A stretch of 42,896 nt of DNA from contig JAWSVD010000204.1 in assembly GCA_033852095.1 (NCBI GenBank), positions 1 through 42,896 on the forward strand, in the 5' to 3' direction. The position numbers and the translations under genes were made by a program. The notes under the pieces were generated by a model that saw only the letters and a program-made list of their open reading frames with translations, was not told where the DNA came from and ran no database searches. This DNA is from CALCKW01 sp033852095. Its GTDB lineage: Bacteria; Pseudomonadota; Gammaproteobacteria; CALCKW01. Shown piece by piece: positions 17,150-25,309 of the stretch. Numbering within the stretch: the first letter of the stretch is position 1; each line of letters starts with the position of its first letter.

Positions 17150-18163
17150 ATGTTCACCTACACGCTGCGGCGAACCCTCATAGCCATACCGACGCTGCTT
17201 GCGATCAGTTTTATTATTTTCGCGCTGCTGGATTTGGCGCCCAATGACCCCACGGGCAATCTGCCCATGACCATTCCGCCCGAAGTGCGCGAGAAGATCC
17301 GCATTTCACTGGGCCTGGGCGAGCCCATGCACGTGCGCTATGTGCTCTGGCTCAAACAATTTTTCATCAACGAACCGCTCAATATCATTGAACAGTGGTT
17401 CGGCACCACCATCGGCGACAGCGAGAACCGCCTGCGCGTGCAGTCCTGGTCTACCCGCAGCCCCGTTGTTGACCTGATTGTCGAGCGCATGCCACAGACA
17501 CTCTGGGTGGTGGGCATGTCCTATGTACTCGGCATCCTGATCGCGGTGCCCATCGGCGTAATCTCCGCCTACAAACAATACTCGTGGTTTGATCAAATAG
17601 GGACTTTCGTCTCCATGATCGGCTTTTCAGTGCCCACTTTTTTTACCGGGGTGCTGCTGATCATTGTTTTCTCGGTCAAGCTGCAATGGTTCCCCTCGAT
17701 CTACGACACCAATCACCGCGTCACCGACTGGGCCAGTCTTGGCTTCCAGATCAAGCAGATGTTTTTACCTGTGTTGGTGCTCGCCCTGTATAACGCTGCG
17801 CAACTGACACGTTTTATGCGCGCTTCGATGCTGGACAATCTCGGTCAGGATTATGTGCGCACCGCCCGCGCCAAGGGCATGTCTGAAAAAATCGTGCTGC
17901 TGGTGCACGTCTTGCGCAACTCGCTGATCCCCGTGGTGACGGTGATAGCGCTGAGCATCCCGCAGGTCTTCAGCGGCGCCATCATCACCGAGCAAATATT
18001 CCGCGTGAACGGCCTGGGGCAGCTGCTGATCATCGGCATACAGGGCGCGGACATACCGCTGGTGCAAACGCTGACCTTTATCTTTGCCGTGCTTATAGTT
18101 TTCTTCAACCTGATCGCCGACATCTTATACGGCATTCTCGACCCGAGGATCCGTTATGACTAA
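17150..18163 (+). CDS. Peptide ABC transporter permease, DppB/OppB-like
   Basis: First inner-membrane permease, 337 aa. It begins with MFTYTLRRTLIAIPTLLAIS, the usual OppB/DppB signature that leads into transmembrane helix 1, and continues with a periplasmic loop (LAPNDPTGNLP). Further hydrophobic segments lie at about 120-145, 155-180, 205-225, 260-285 and 300-325. The ATPase-contacting EAA loop reads DYVRTARAKGMSEKIVLLVH. The last bases overlap the next permease start by eight bases. It pairs with that gene product to form the membrane channel. Confidence 0.94.
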   Translation: MFTYTLRRTLIAIPTLLAISFIIFALLDLAPNDPTGNLPMTIPPEVREKIRISLGLGEPMHVRYVLWLKQFFINEPLNIIEQWFGTTIGDSENRLRVQSWSTRSPVVDLIVERMPQTLWVVGMSYVLGILIAVPIGVISAYKQYSWFDQIGTFVSMIGFSVPTFFTGVLLIIVFSVKLQWFPSIYDTNHRVTDWASLGFQIKQMFLPVLVLALYNAAQLTRFMRASMLDNLGQDYVRTARAKGMSEKIVLLVHVLRNSLIPVVTVIALSIPQVFSGAIITEQIFRVNGLGQLLIIGIQGADIPLVQTLTFIFAVLIVFFNLIADILYGILDPRIRYD

Positions 18164-19061
18164 ATCCTCCACAGCAAGCCAGAAACACCGTTCCCTGTGG
18201 AGCGATGTCTGGGCGCAGTACCGCACGCACAAGGGCGCGCTGATCGGTACCGTGGTCTTCAGCAGCATCGTCCTGGCCGTCGCGCTGGGGCCTTTTATCC
18301 ACACCATCGACCCGACGCTGCTCGACATCCGCGCCAAGAATCAGGGCCCCAGCTTCTTGCACCCCATGGGCACCGACCAACTGGGGCGAGACACCCTCGC
18401 TCAGGTCATGGCGGGCGGCAGGGTGTCGCTGGCGGTGGGTGTCACGGCAATGCTGCTGTCCATGCTGGTGGGCACGGCGGTAGGTGTGCTGGCCGGTTAT
18501 TTCAAGCGACTCGACGGCTTGCTGATGCGGCTCACTGATTTGTTTTTAGCCTTGCCACTACTGCCGCTGCTGCTGGTGGTGATCATGCTGTTTCGCGACA
18601 CCCTGCGCGGCATGTTTGGTCCGGAGATGGGGATATTCCTTCTGATTGTCTTTGTCATTGGCATCACCAGCTGGATGCAGACGGCGCGCATTGTGCGCGG
18701 TGATGTGCTGAGCTTGAAGGAACGCGAGTTTGTCTTGGCGGCACGCAGCATCGGCACACCCGACCGGCGTATCGTGCGCCGCCATGTGCTGCCCAATGTG
18801 ATGAGCCCGATCATGGTCTCAGCCACGCTGGGCATAGCCTCGGCGATCATCACCGAGAGTGCCTTGAGCTTTTTGGGACTGGGCTTCCCCTCGGACTTCC
18901 CCACCTGGGGCAGGCTGCTGTACGATGGCACCAACTTCATGACGCTGTCACCCTCAAGGGTGCTCTGGCCCGGCTTGGCGATTTCGCTGACGGTGCTCAG
19001 CGTGAACTACATGGGCGACGGCCTGCGCGATGCGCTGGACCCCCGTATTCGCGGTCGATAG
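18156..19061 (+). CDS. Peptide ABC transporter permease, DppC/OppC-like
   Basis: Second inner-membrane permease, 301 aa, starting inside the end of the preceding gene (ATG at 18156). An N-terminal cytoplasmic stretch (SLWSDVWAQYRTHKGALIG) is typical of OppC N-terminal domains and leads into the first helix. HPMGTDQLGRDTLAQVMAGGRVSL is the hallmark DppC motif. The EAA loop is EFVLAARSIGTPDRRIVRRH, and the C-terminus ends with NYMGDGLRDALDPRIRGR, which is nearly invariant in this family. It is the last gene of the importer operon and is convergent with the glycosyltransferase gene. Confidence 0.95.
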   Translation: MTKSSTASQKHRSLWSDVWAQYRTHKGALIGTVVFSSIVLAVALGPFIHTIDPTLLDIRAKNQGPSFLHPMGTDQLGRDTLAQVMAGGRVSLAVGVTAMLLSMLVGTAVGVLAGYFKRLDGLLMRLTDLFLALPLLPLLLVVIMLFRDTLRGMFGPEMGIFLLIVFVIGITSWMQTARIVRGDVLSLKEREFVLAARSIGTPDRRIVRRHVLPNVMSPIMVSATLGIASAIITESALSFLGLGFPSDFPTWGRLLYDGTNFMTLSPSRVLWPGLAISLTVLSVNYMGDGLRDALDPRIRGR

Positions 19062-19071
19062 ACGCTGGGAT

Positions 19072-19091
19072 GGGGACACAGTCCGTGCCCC
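19072..19091. terminator. GGGG-ACAC/GTG-CCCC hairpin between convergent genes
   Basis: GGGG(A)CAC (19072-19079) pairs with GTGCCCC (19085-19091) around a short loop with one bulged A, between stops at 19061 and 19102. It could terminate transcription from either side. The GGGGACA...CCCC form also resembles REP-type palindromes; a single copy here cannot show that. Confidence 0.45.
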
Positions 19092-19101
19092 CTGCTTATC
19101 A

Positions 19102-20217
19102 CTAGGCCGCTTTTTCGCTCGCAATAACCTGCTGGTACAGCTGCGTGGTTTTATCCATTACGTGCTGCGGAGAATAACCCAGACCGGCCTCACTGCACTG
19201 CTGCTGCATGTCCGCAGCTGAGATCTGCACCAGCCCGTCGGCCAGGGCCTGAACGTCGCCGTCGTCGGCCAAGACCCCCGTTACCCCGTCTTCAAGCATG
19301 TATTGCATGCCGCACTTGCGAAAGGTAACCGTGGGCAGGCCGCAGCTGAGCGCTTCACTGATGACCATCGGCGCCACTTCGTGGTGCGAGGTCAGGATGA
19401 GCGCTCTGGCCCTGCGCATGTGTGCCGCGATCACAGCGGCAGGCTGCGCGCCCATGAACTCCACGCGCTCATCCAAATTGAGGGCCGAAACCTGCGCCAG
19501 GCATTCGTCGTGATAACGCTGATCAGCCACGGGGCCGTAGACCACCAACTTGGCGTCCGCCGGGAGCCTGTCTGCGGCAGCAGAAAAAGCCTCCAGCGCC
19601 GCCAGTAGATTTTTGTTGCGATCCATTTTTGCGACGAACAGAACATCCTGCCCGCGCGCGATGTCGCTTTGCTGTTCAAAAAATGACGCATCGAGCGGAT
19701 TGCCGATGTGGTGCAAAGTAGCACTTGCCAGTTGCTCACCGAGCAGCTCTGCAACGTAGGGGTTGATCACAATACAGTCCGCTACCCGGCGGCGAGCACG
19801 TTGCTCTGCCCAGCCCACTATGCGCGCACGCGCCTCGGAGAAACGCCCACCGCGGGTGCGGATATCGGACTCACCGATGCCGTGCACGGTGGCAACGTGC
19901 GGGCCACTGTAGCCATAACTCAGCGCCAACAGCGCTTGGAAATGGCAGATATCGGGTTTGAGCTCCTTGAGGTGACGGTGCACACGACTGCGCAGCACGC
20001 TCCAATAACTGAGAAAGCCCAAGGGCGGTTGCGGCACCCATTGCAAGACGTAGCCGTCGCGCTGCTCCGCCGTGTCCAGCCCCTGGTAATGAGGCGCCAA
20101 CACCGTTATGCGGTAGCCCCCAGAACGCACCAGCTGCCGAACCAAGTTCAAGGCAGCGGACTCCACCCCACCTTTGGGTTTATCCGCAGGAAAAGGCGAA
20201 ACGATCACTATGTGCAT
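19102..20217 (-). CDS. Glycosyltransferase family 4 protein
   Basis: GT-B fold glycosyltransferase of 371 aa that transfers a sugar from an activated donor onto a glycan or lipid carrier on the cytoplasmic face of the membrane. The N-terminus MHIVIVSPFPADKPKGGVES carries the usual Gly-rich acceptor loop. The C-terminal domain begins near DVLFVAKMDRNKNL and contains the donor-site EX7E motif within HEVAPMVISEALSCGLP, followed by GVTGVLADDGD. The gene is 15 bases downstream of the O-antigen ligase-like gene, so the two form an operon. The sugar and acceptor are unknown. Surface polysaccharide assembly is the likely setting because of the neighbouring membrane genes. Confidence 0.9.
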   Translation of the reverse strand: MHIVIVSPFPADKPKGGVESAALNLVRQLVRSGGYRITVLAPHYQGLDTAEQRDGYVLQWVPQPPLGFLSYWSVLRSRVHRHLKELKPDICHFQALLALSYGYSGPHVATVHGIGESDIRTRGGRFSEARARIVGWAEQRARRRVADCIVINPYVAELLGEQLASATLHHIGNPLDASFFEQQSDIARGQDVLFVAKMDRNKNLLAALEAFSAAADRLPADAKLVVYGPVADQRYHDECLAQVSALNLDERVEFMGAQPAAVIAAHMRRARALILTSHHEVAPMVISEALSCGLPTVTFRKCGMQYMLEDGVTGVLADDGDVQALADGLVQISAADMQQQCSEAGLGYSPQHVMDKTTQLYQQVIASEKAA

Positions 20218-20232
20218 GCTGTCTAATATCCC

Positions 20233-21615
20233 TTAATAACGTACAGGCTTGAACTGAGGTACCGAAGTTTCATCTTCAGTATCCTCATCACCCACTGGCT
20301 CAACTTTTTTAGGCAGCTTTCTCTTGGCCGCTCGGTGACTGCTCAGGTCACGCGCAAACACCTCCAAACAGGCTGTGACCATGGCCAAATACAACCAACT
20401 CGACTTGGCGTAATAACTCACATGGGTCATGTCCATCACGGAATAAGCCATCAGTCCAACCAGTATGGTTCTCGGCACTGGGTGCCCATTGCTTTGCATC
20501 ATCAGCTGAAAAGCTTTCCAGGCGATCATCAAGTAGATGCCGTAGTACAGTAAAAAGCCGATGACGCCCGTGTTGACCCCAACTTCCATGACGTTGGAGT
20601 GAGCGAACACCCCCACATTAGCCGCGAAGTTATCCAGACCCACGCCGAGGAAGTGACTCTCTATAAGGAGGTCAACACCGGCCGTGAGCAGCGCCAATCG
20701 CTCGTCGATGGACTCACCGGATGATTCTTCACTGGTGTCCAGACCCGAGGAGAGCACAGCGATGAAATCCGTCATGCGCACCACCACTGAATCATTGGCG
20801 GTGAACACCGCTTCCACCCGCTGCTGCACGGCGGGCATGTCTTTGACCGCGTAAAAGATGGCGCCGCCAACCAGCGCGATTGTCAGCAATCCCGCCATCA
20901 GTTTGACAAAATACTCACCGCGCCAAATACGAAATGCCCAAGAAGCCCCAAACAACAAAATGGTCAAGCCAATCACGGCTGTTCGCGAACCGCTGTTGAT
21001 CAAGGCGGCGACCAGCACCATCCCGACCACCCAACAAAGGATTTTCATGCTGCCGCTGCGGCTGAAGGCACCGCAGATAAAACACAGCCCCAGGCCCATC
21101 ACCGTCGCCGCACCGAAGGCGTTGGCGTCGGCCAAGGTACTGGCGACGCGCACCACGTCATCACCGTTCTGCTCTGAACCGGTCACTTCACCCAAGTTAA
21201 GGCCCGTGAAGGTCAGCAAATACGCCATACTGACCGAAATACCAAAGGCGATCAGCAGCACGGGCACCCGGCGCTGCCACACCATGGTTTGCTGAATGGC
21301 AAAAACCAAAACAGCTATCTGCAGCATGGTGATGATCTTCCACATCGCTTGCTCGACGTCTATCGCCAACAGGCTGGGCAAAATCGAATAGAAGACCCAG
21401 ACCAGCAGCAGCATCCACTCTTTGCTCAACCAGATACTGCGCCCGCCCAAGGTGGCGGCCATGATCACCGCCCCCAGGAAACCGGCGGTGACGGCGTAGT
21501 TCGCGTAGTTGCCGTAGGGCATGGAGGCGAGCAACATGATCGAGACGATCGTGAGACCGAGCATCCAAGAAGCGAGTGAGGAAGCTTCGCCGTGCTTGGC
21601 GGGGGCTTTAGGCAT
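20233..21615 (-). CDS. O-antigen ligase / Wzy-type polymerase-like membrane protein
   Basis: Integral membrane protein of 460 aa with about ten to twelve hydrophobic segments, beginning after a short polar N-terminus (MPKAPAKHGEAS). A large periplasmic loop at about 255-325 (AVQQRVEAVFTANDS ... DERLALLTAGVDLLIESHFLGVGLDNFA) carries the Wzy_C/WaaL-type motif with HxxxxGxGxxxF character, followed by HSNVMEVGVNTGVIGFLLYYG. The C-terminus is a charged cytoplasmic tail rich in Lys and acidic residues. Proteins of this fold either polymerise O-units or ligate glycans to lipid A or proteins; sequence alone does not separate these roles. It is in one operon with the GT4 gene and divergent from the flippase. 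Confidence 0.82.
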   Translation of the reverse strand: MPKAPAKHGEASSLASWMLGLTIVSIMLLASMPYGNYANYAVTAGFLGAVIMAATLGGRSIWLSKEWMLLLVWVFYSILPSLLAIDVEQAMWKIITMLQIAVLVFAIQQTMVWQRRVPVLLIAFGISVSMAYLLTFTGLNLGEVTGSEQNGDDVVRVASTLADANAFGAATVMGLGLCFICGAFSRSGSMKILCWVVGMVLVAALINSGSRTAVIGLTILLFGASWAFRIWRGEYFVKLMAGLLTIALVGGAIFYAVKDMPAVQQRVEAVFTANDSVVVRMTDFIAVLSSGLDTSEESSGESIDERLALLTAGVDLLIESHFLGVGLDNFAANVGVFAHSNVMEVGVNTGVIGFLLYYGIYLMIAWKAFQLMMQSNGHPVPRTILVGLMAYSVMDMTHVSYYAKSSWLYLAMVTACLEVFARDLSSHRAAKRKLPKKVEPVGDEDTEDETSVPQFKPVRY

Positions 21616-21715
21616 GATTCAAATTTCTCTGGGCAATGACGTCAAATTGAGCGCAAAGACTACCAAGTGGCAGCTTTGGGTCTAAAGTTTAGTGCCTTGT
21701 GACAGAAAGGCATGG

Positions 21716-21731
21716 GCGGTGTGCACACCGC
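21716..21731. promoter_or_regulatory. 16-bp perfect palindrome in the divergent glycan-gene promoter region
   Basis: GCGGTGTGCACACCGC is a perfect inverted repeat, placed about 100 bases from the ligase-like start (21615) and about 150 bases from the flippase start (21878). A dimeric regulator could bind here. No regulator gene is adjacent, so this is only a candidate operator. Confidence 0.35.
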
Positions 21732-21877
21732 AGGCATCTGAACGCAAGAGCCTAGCTCTTGTAGTACGTGGCATAGCAGTTGCTCTGGTTCGTTAAACTA
21801 CACCCAATTTTCAGGCCAGTCGGCACGCAAGCGTCGCCGCTCGGCCCTGCTCCACCCCAGATATTTAAGGAAAGTTC

Positions 21878-23413
21878 ATGAGTCGCGGAAGTGCCACCAA
21901 ACGGTTTATCGATGGCGTGTTGTTCGGATATATACACATGTTCATCGACGGCGCCATCCGACTCCTGACCATGCCGCTGCTTTTGACTTGGCTGGGCCCA
22001 CAAGTGATGGGCTTCCGCGCGGCTGTTTTAGAACTGATCGGTTATTTCCAAAAAATAAACCCCGGCACATCGCAAACCATGCAGGCCATGATCGAGCGCG
22101 AAATTCGACCCGATGCAGAGGCAGCGGAGATCGCCAAAACCAAGGAGCTGTTGTCACTGGGTGTGGTGATTCAGAACGTCTTGGCCGTTGTCTCGATACT
22201 GGCGGTCACCGCTCTCGCGTTCAACATGGACTTTATCACCGAAGAGCTGCCAGAGACCGACTTCAATGGCTCCATCTTTTTTGTGCTGTGCATGGGCTTC
22301 ATCCTCTTTATCACACTCTGGGGCTCCCATCACTCGGCCATACTCACCGGTCAGCAATACCACAAAGAGCTCGAACTCGCTTTTTTGCTGATGAAGATCT
22401 GTCAGGCCGCACTGACCATTCTGTTGGTTTGGCTTGGGCAACGCCTGTGGGGCATGGGCCTGGCAGTGGCCTTTGGTGCGGTGGTTTTTTACCTGCTCAG
22501 GGCCTACTACGCCAACAAGACTGGGCTGATCGTAGCGCGCTCCAAGTTCAACCACAGCCGCACGGACATCGTCATGATGCTCGGCACCAGCGGCTGGATG
22601 TTGCTGGCGACGATTGGCGACGCCATGGGCCTGCAGAGCTACCGCCTGCTGGCCGCCGTGCTGCCCAACATGGGATTGACCGAAGCCAACCTCGTGGCCA
22701 TCTTATTTGTATTGCCCTTGCTCGCCGCTCAGATGCTCGCTTTTGCCGGCGATCTGGTCCGGCCCGCGATGAAACAGATGTACCACGCTGGGCATTTCGG
22801 CGATGACATGTGGCCCACCGCCAAGCTGTACCTACAAGTAACCGCCATGCTGGCGACCGTTATTTTCATCTCCTGTACCGCGCTGAACAAATCGTTTATC
22901 ACCCTGTGGGTGGGTGCGGAGTATTATGCAGGCGATGCAGCCAATCAAGCACTGACCGGCATGCTCGCTCTGTGGGTCTGGTCCGCAGGGCTCAAAAATC
23001 TGCTCTACGTGCGGCACGAAATGCGACTGCGTGGCCTGTGCTCATTTGCCGAGGGGGCTCTGATCATCGCGCTGTCCATCTACATGGGCATCAAATGGGG
23101 CATAGCCGCCATGTTCGCCGGAGGCGCCATCGGTATCGCCATCTTCTCAACCCCGGTTTATGCTTATTTCCTGACCAATCGCTTCAAGTTTAATTTCAAT
23201 CCTTTTTCACTGGTGGCGCAGGTCACTTGGTACCCACTGCTGATCGCTGGCGTCTTTTATTACTTTCGCGACTGGGTCATGCTGGAGACGGACAGCTGGT
23301 GGGTCTTGATCGGCTACGCCGCTGCAGTGGGCAGCACTTGCCTGGTGATATCAGCCCTGTGGCTGTGGAAACCTATGTCACCCTATGTGCTTAAGGCTCT
23401 GAAACGCACATAA
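21878..23413 (+). CDS. Polysaccharide flippase, Wzx/MATE-like membrane protein
   Basis: Membrane protein of 511 aa with about twelve to fourteen hydrophobic segments, in the polysaccharide transporter/MVF group of MOP exporters. The ATG at 21878 has AAGGAAAG five bases upstream. The N-terminal part (FIDGVLFGYIHMFIDGAIRLLTMPLLLTWLG) matches the first two helices of Wzx-like proteins, and the rest keeps paired helices separated by short charged loops. Such proteins move lipid-linked oligosaccharides across the inner membrane. With the GT4 and ligase-like genes it makes a small glycan assembly set. The gene ends at a strong bidirectional terminator shared with the flagellin gene. Confidence 0.82.
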   Translation: MSRGSATKRFIDGVLFGYIHMFIDGAIRLLTMPLLLTWLGPQVMGFRAAVLELIGYFQKINPGTSQTMQAMIEREIRPDAEAAEIAKTKELLSLGVVIQNVLAVVSILAVTALAFNMDFITEELPETDFNGSIFFVLCMGFILFITLWGSHHSAILTGQQYHKELELAFLLMKICQAALTILLVWLGQRLWGMGLAVAFGAVVFYLLRAYYANKTGLIVARSKFNHSRTDIVMMLGTSGWMLLATIGDAMGLQSYRLLAAVLPNMGLTEANLVAILFVLPLLAAQMLAFAGDLVRPAMKQMYHAGHFGDDMWPTAKLYLQVTAMLATVIFISCTALNKSFITLWVGAEYYAGDAANQALTGMLALWVWSAGLKNLLYVRHEMRLRGLCSFAEGALIIALSIYMGIKWGIAAMFAGGAIGIAIFSTPVYAYFLTNRFKFNFNPFSLVAQVTWYPLLIAGVFYYFRDWVMLETDSWWVLIGYAAAVGSTCLVISALWLWKPMSPYVLKALKRT

Positions 23414-23415
23414 AA

Positions 23416-23446
23416 AAAGCCGGGCTTTCGCCCGGCTTTCTTTTTT
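23416..23446. terminator. Bidirectional rho-independent terminator
   Basis: AAAGCCGGGC (23416-23425) pairs perfectly with GCCCGGCTTT (23430-23439) over a TTTC loop, followed by a run of Ts on the plus strand (23441-23446) and preceded by a run of As at 23412-23418. It therefore works for the flippase gene (plus) and the flagellin gene (minus), whose stops flank it. Confidence 0.95.
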
Positions 23447-23468
23447 CTCAGCGTTGTTAAGCTGCGTC

Positions 23469-24971
23469 TTATCGCAACAGTGACAACACACTCTGTGGCG
23501 CTTGGTTGGCTTGTGCCAACATCGCCATACTTGCCTGTTGCAGTACTTGCGCTTTAGACAGCTGCGCCGTCTCCGCCGCAAAGTCAGCATCAGTGATACG
23601 CGATCGCGCCGCCTGAGTCTTCTCAACAACGTTGGTCAGGTTGCTGATGGTGTTCTCAAAGCGGTTCATCAGAGCACCCATATCAGCGCGCTGATCGGTG
23701 ACGAAAGCAAGAGCGCCGTCGATCACGTTCAGGGCCGCGTTAGAGCCAGCCTGTGTGCTGATGTCTACCGCACCGATGTCATCCAAGTTGGAAGCCTTAG
23801 CATTCGCTGTAGCGATGCCAACATCATCAGAATCAATGGTGAAAGACTTGCTGGAGTCAAACTCCACCGTGCCCGCTACGGTACCGAAACCACCGGTTGC
23901 CGCTACTGTCACCGCGGCCCCCAACACAGAGCCTGCGGAGAACACGTCTTCACCGTCTGCAATGTCCCCAGGAACCTCCGCCATCGCGATATCGACGGTT
24001 GCCGTGCCTTGGTTTTCCAGTGTGATGTCATAACCTTCACTGTTCTCGAGCATGATCTGTGATCTATCACCGCTCAGCACAGCACGTACACCCGTCTTAC
24101 CGGCCACGTCGTTGATGCTTTTGGCCAAGTTGGTCAAGTCACCTTTATCAGCCAACTGTGCAGACACCCGCACGCCGTCAGTCTCGTTCTGACCAAAGAG
24201 GTCAAAGGTAACCGCGCCATTGGCAGAGATATTGTCCAATATCGCAACCGTGTGCGCCGAAGCATCAACACCTGTGATGTCGGAGCTCAAGTTCACCGAG
24301 GCCGCGATGTCGCGTGCAGAATCACCTTTATCGATGATCACATTAGCGGTTCCCAGAGAACCCGCCACTTCAAGTGTGGTGACTGCTTTGGTGATTGAGT
24401 TGACATCAGTCTTCACAGCAGTGAGGTAAGTACCGCCATTGGCACCCAGTGATACCCGGTTGGCGCCCATGTTGGTGGCGCGAGCGTCACCCACTGAGAC
24501 GTTGATTGTTTGGTTGGCTTCATAGCCCACCTGGAATTTCGCGTTGCTGAGCGTGCCGTCCAGCAACACGTGCCCGTTAAAGGTTGTGGTGTTTGCAATA
24601 CGGTTCAACTCAGATTGCAACTGCGATACTTCTTTTTGCAGGTTCGCCCTGTCCGCCGAGGAGTTAGTGTCGTTCGCGGACTGCACCGCAAGCTCACGCA
24701 TACGCTGCATGATGTTAGTTGACTCCTGCAACGCGCCCTCTGCAGTTTGCGTCATCGAGATGCCGTCGTTGGAATTTCTAATTGCCTGGGACAGACCGCG
24801 AATTTGCGATGTCATGCGATCGGAGATCGCGAGACCCGCAGCGTCATCCTTGGCACTGTTGATACGGAGACCTGAAGACAGGCGTTCCATTGAGGTCGAG
24901 AGGCTAGAGTCGGCATGTCCGACGCTACGTTGCGCAGAAAGCGACAACATATTGGTGTTGATAACAGTCAT
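23469..24971 (-). CDS. fliC: Flagellin (second tandem copy)
   Basis: Filament subunit of 500 aa, exported by the flagellar type III system and assembled outside the cell. The N-terminal D0/D1 region (TNMLSLSAQRSV; LSSGLRINSAKDDAAGLAIS) and the C-terminal D0 (QVLQQASMAMLAQANQ ... SVLSLLR) are canonical. The central part (residues about 180-420) is rich in Ala, Thr, Asp and Gly, and holds many Lys residues that could be FliB targets. GGAG lies upstream of the ATG. A gapless by-eye comparison with the neighbouring copy shows about 75 differences in 500 residues (roughly 85% identity). It has its own sigma28-like promoter. No signal peptide and no Cys or Trp residues are seen. Confidence 0.97.
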   Translation of the reverse strand: MTVINTNMLSLSAQRSVGHADSSLSTSMERLSSGLRINSAKDDAAGLAISDRMTSQIRGLSQAIRNSNDGISMTQTAEGALQESTNIMQRMRELAVQSANDTNSSADRANLQKEVSQLQSELNRIANTTTFNGHVLLDGTLSNAKFQVGYEANQTINVSVGDARATNMGANRVSLGANGGTYLTAVKTDVNSITKAVTTLEVAGSLGTANVIIDKGDSARDIAASVNLSSDITGVDASAHTVAILDNISANGAVTFDLFGQNETDGVRVSAQLADKGDLTNLAKSINDVAGKTGVRAVLSGDRSQIMLENSEGYDITLENQGTATVDIAMAEVPGDIADGEDVFSAGSVLGAAVTVAATGGFGTVAGTVEFDSSKSFTIDSDDVGIATANAKASNLDDIGAVDISTQAGSNAALNVIDGALAFVTDQRADMGALMNRFENTISNLTNVVEKTQAARSRITDADFAAETAQLSKAQVLQQASMAMLAQANQAPQSVLSLLR

Positions 24972-25150
24972 GTTATATCTCCATCAAAAAATGGTAGGTG
25001 TGAACAGCTGCTCACACATCACGTCCATGTTCGATCCACAGACTCAGCAACACGCGCTGCTTTATTCGAAGTCCGCAAAACTACTGACATACTTTCAGAA
25101 GAGCCCGACGCCACTCACGTGACAGATCAGCAACACTCCCTACAAACTGG

Positions 25151-25178
25151 GTTACGGCATGGACAGCAGCATTCTTTA
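25151..25178 (-). promoter_or_regulatory. Putative sigma28 promoter of the downstream flagellin gene
   Basis: On the minus strand TAAAGAAT (from 25178) and GCCGTAAC (25158-25151) are spaced so that TAAA and the final TAA of the -10 match sigma28 spacing, with one base missing inside GCCGATAA. The leader would be about 170 bases. It shares TAAAGAA and GCCGT with the promoter of the other flagellin gene. Confidence 0.5.
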
Positions 25179-25262
25179 GAAGAATTACTACGGACAATGA
25201 AAATAACTTATTTGTATACAGTTAGTTAGCGGTCTTCTGAGCCATTTTCCCTGGTGATAAAC

Positions 25263-25285
25263 GGCCGGTGAAGTAGTCACCGACC
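25263..25285 (-). terminator. Hairpin after the first flagellin gene
   Basis: On the minus strand GGTCGGTGA pairs with TCACCGGCC (nine pairs including one G-U) over a five-base loop, about 25 bases after the flagellin stop at 25310. Only GTTTAT follows, so it may be a weak terminator or a 3'-end stabiliser. Confidence 0.6.
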
Positions 25286-25309
25286 CTGATTAAACAACCT
25301 CGTTAAGAC

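Larger units (their letters stand above)
24972..25309. other. 338-bp spacer between the two flagellin genes
   Basis: This stretch holds the end-of-gene hairpin of the upstream flagellin (25263-25285), a sigma28-like promoter (25151-25178) and a leader of roughly 170 bases to the next flagellin ATG. No protein gene is evident. Confidence 0.7.

Noticed and set aside
22154..22806. Overlapping frames inside the flippase gene
   Set aside because: The flippase frame has the ribosome site, membrane pattern and terminator; the others do not.
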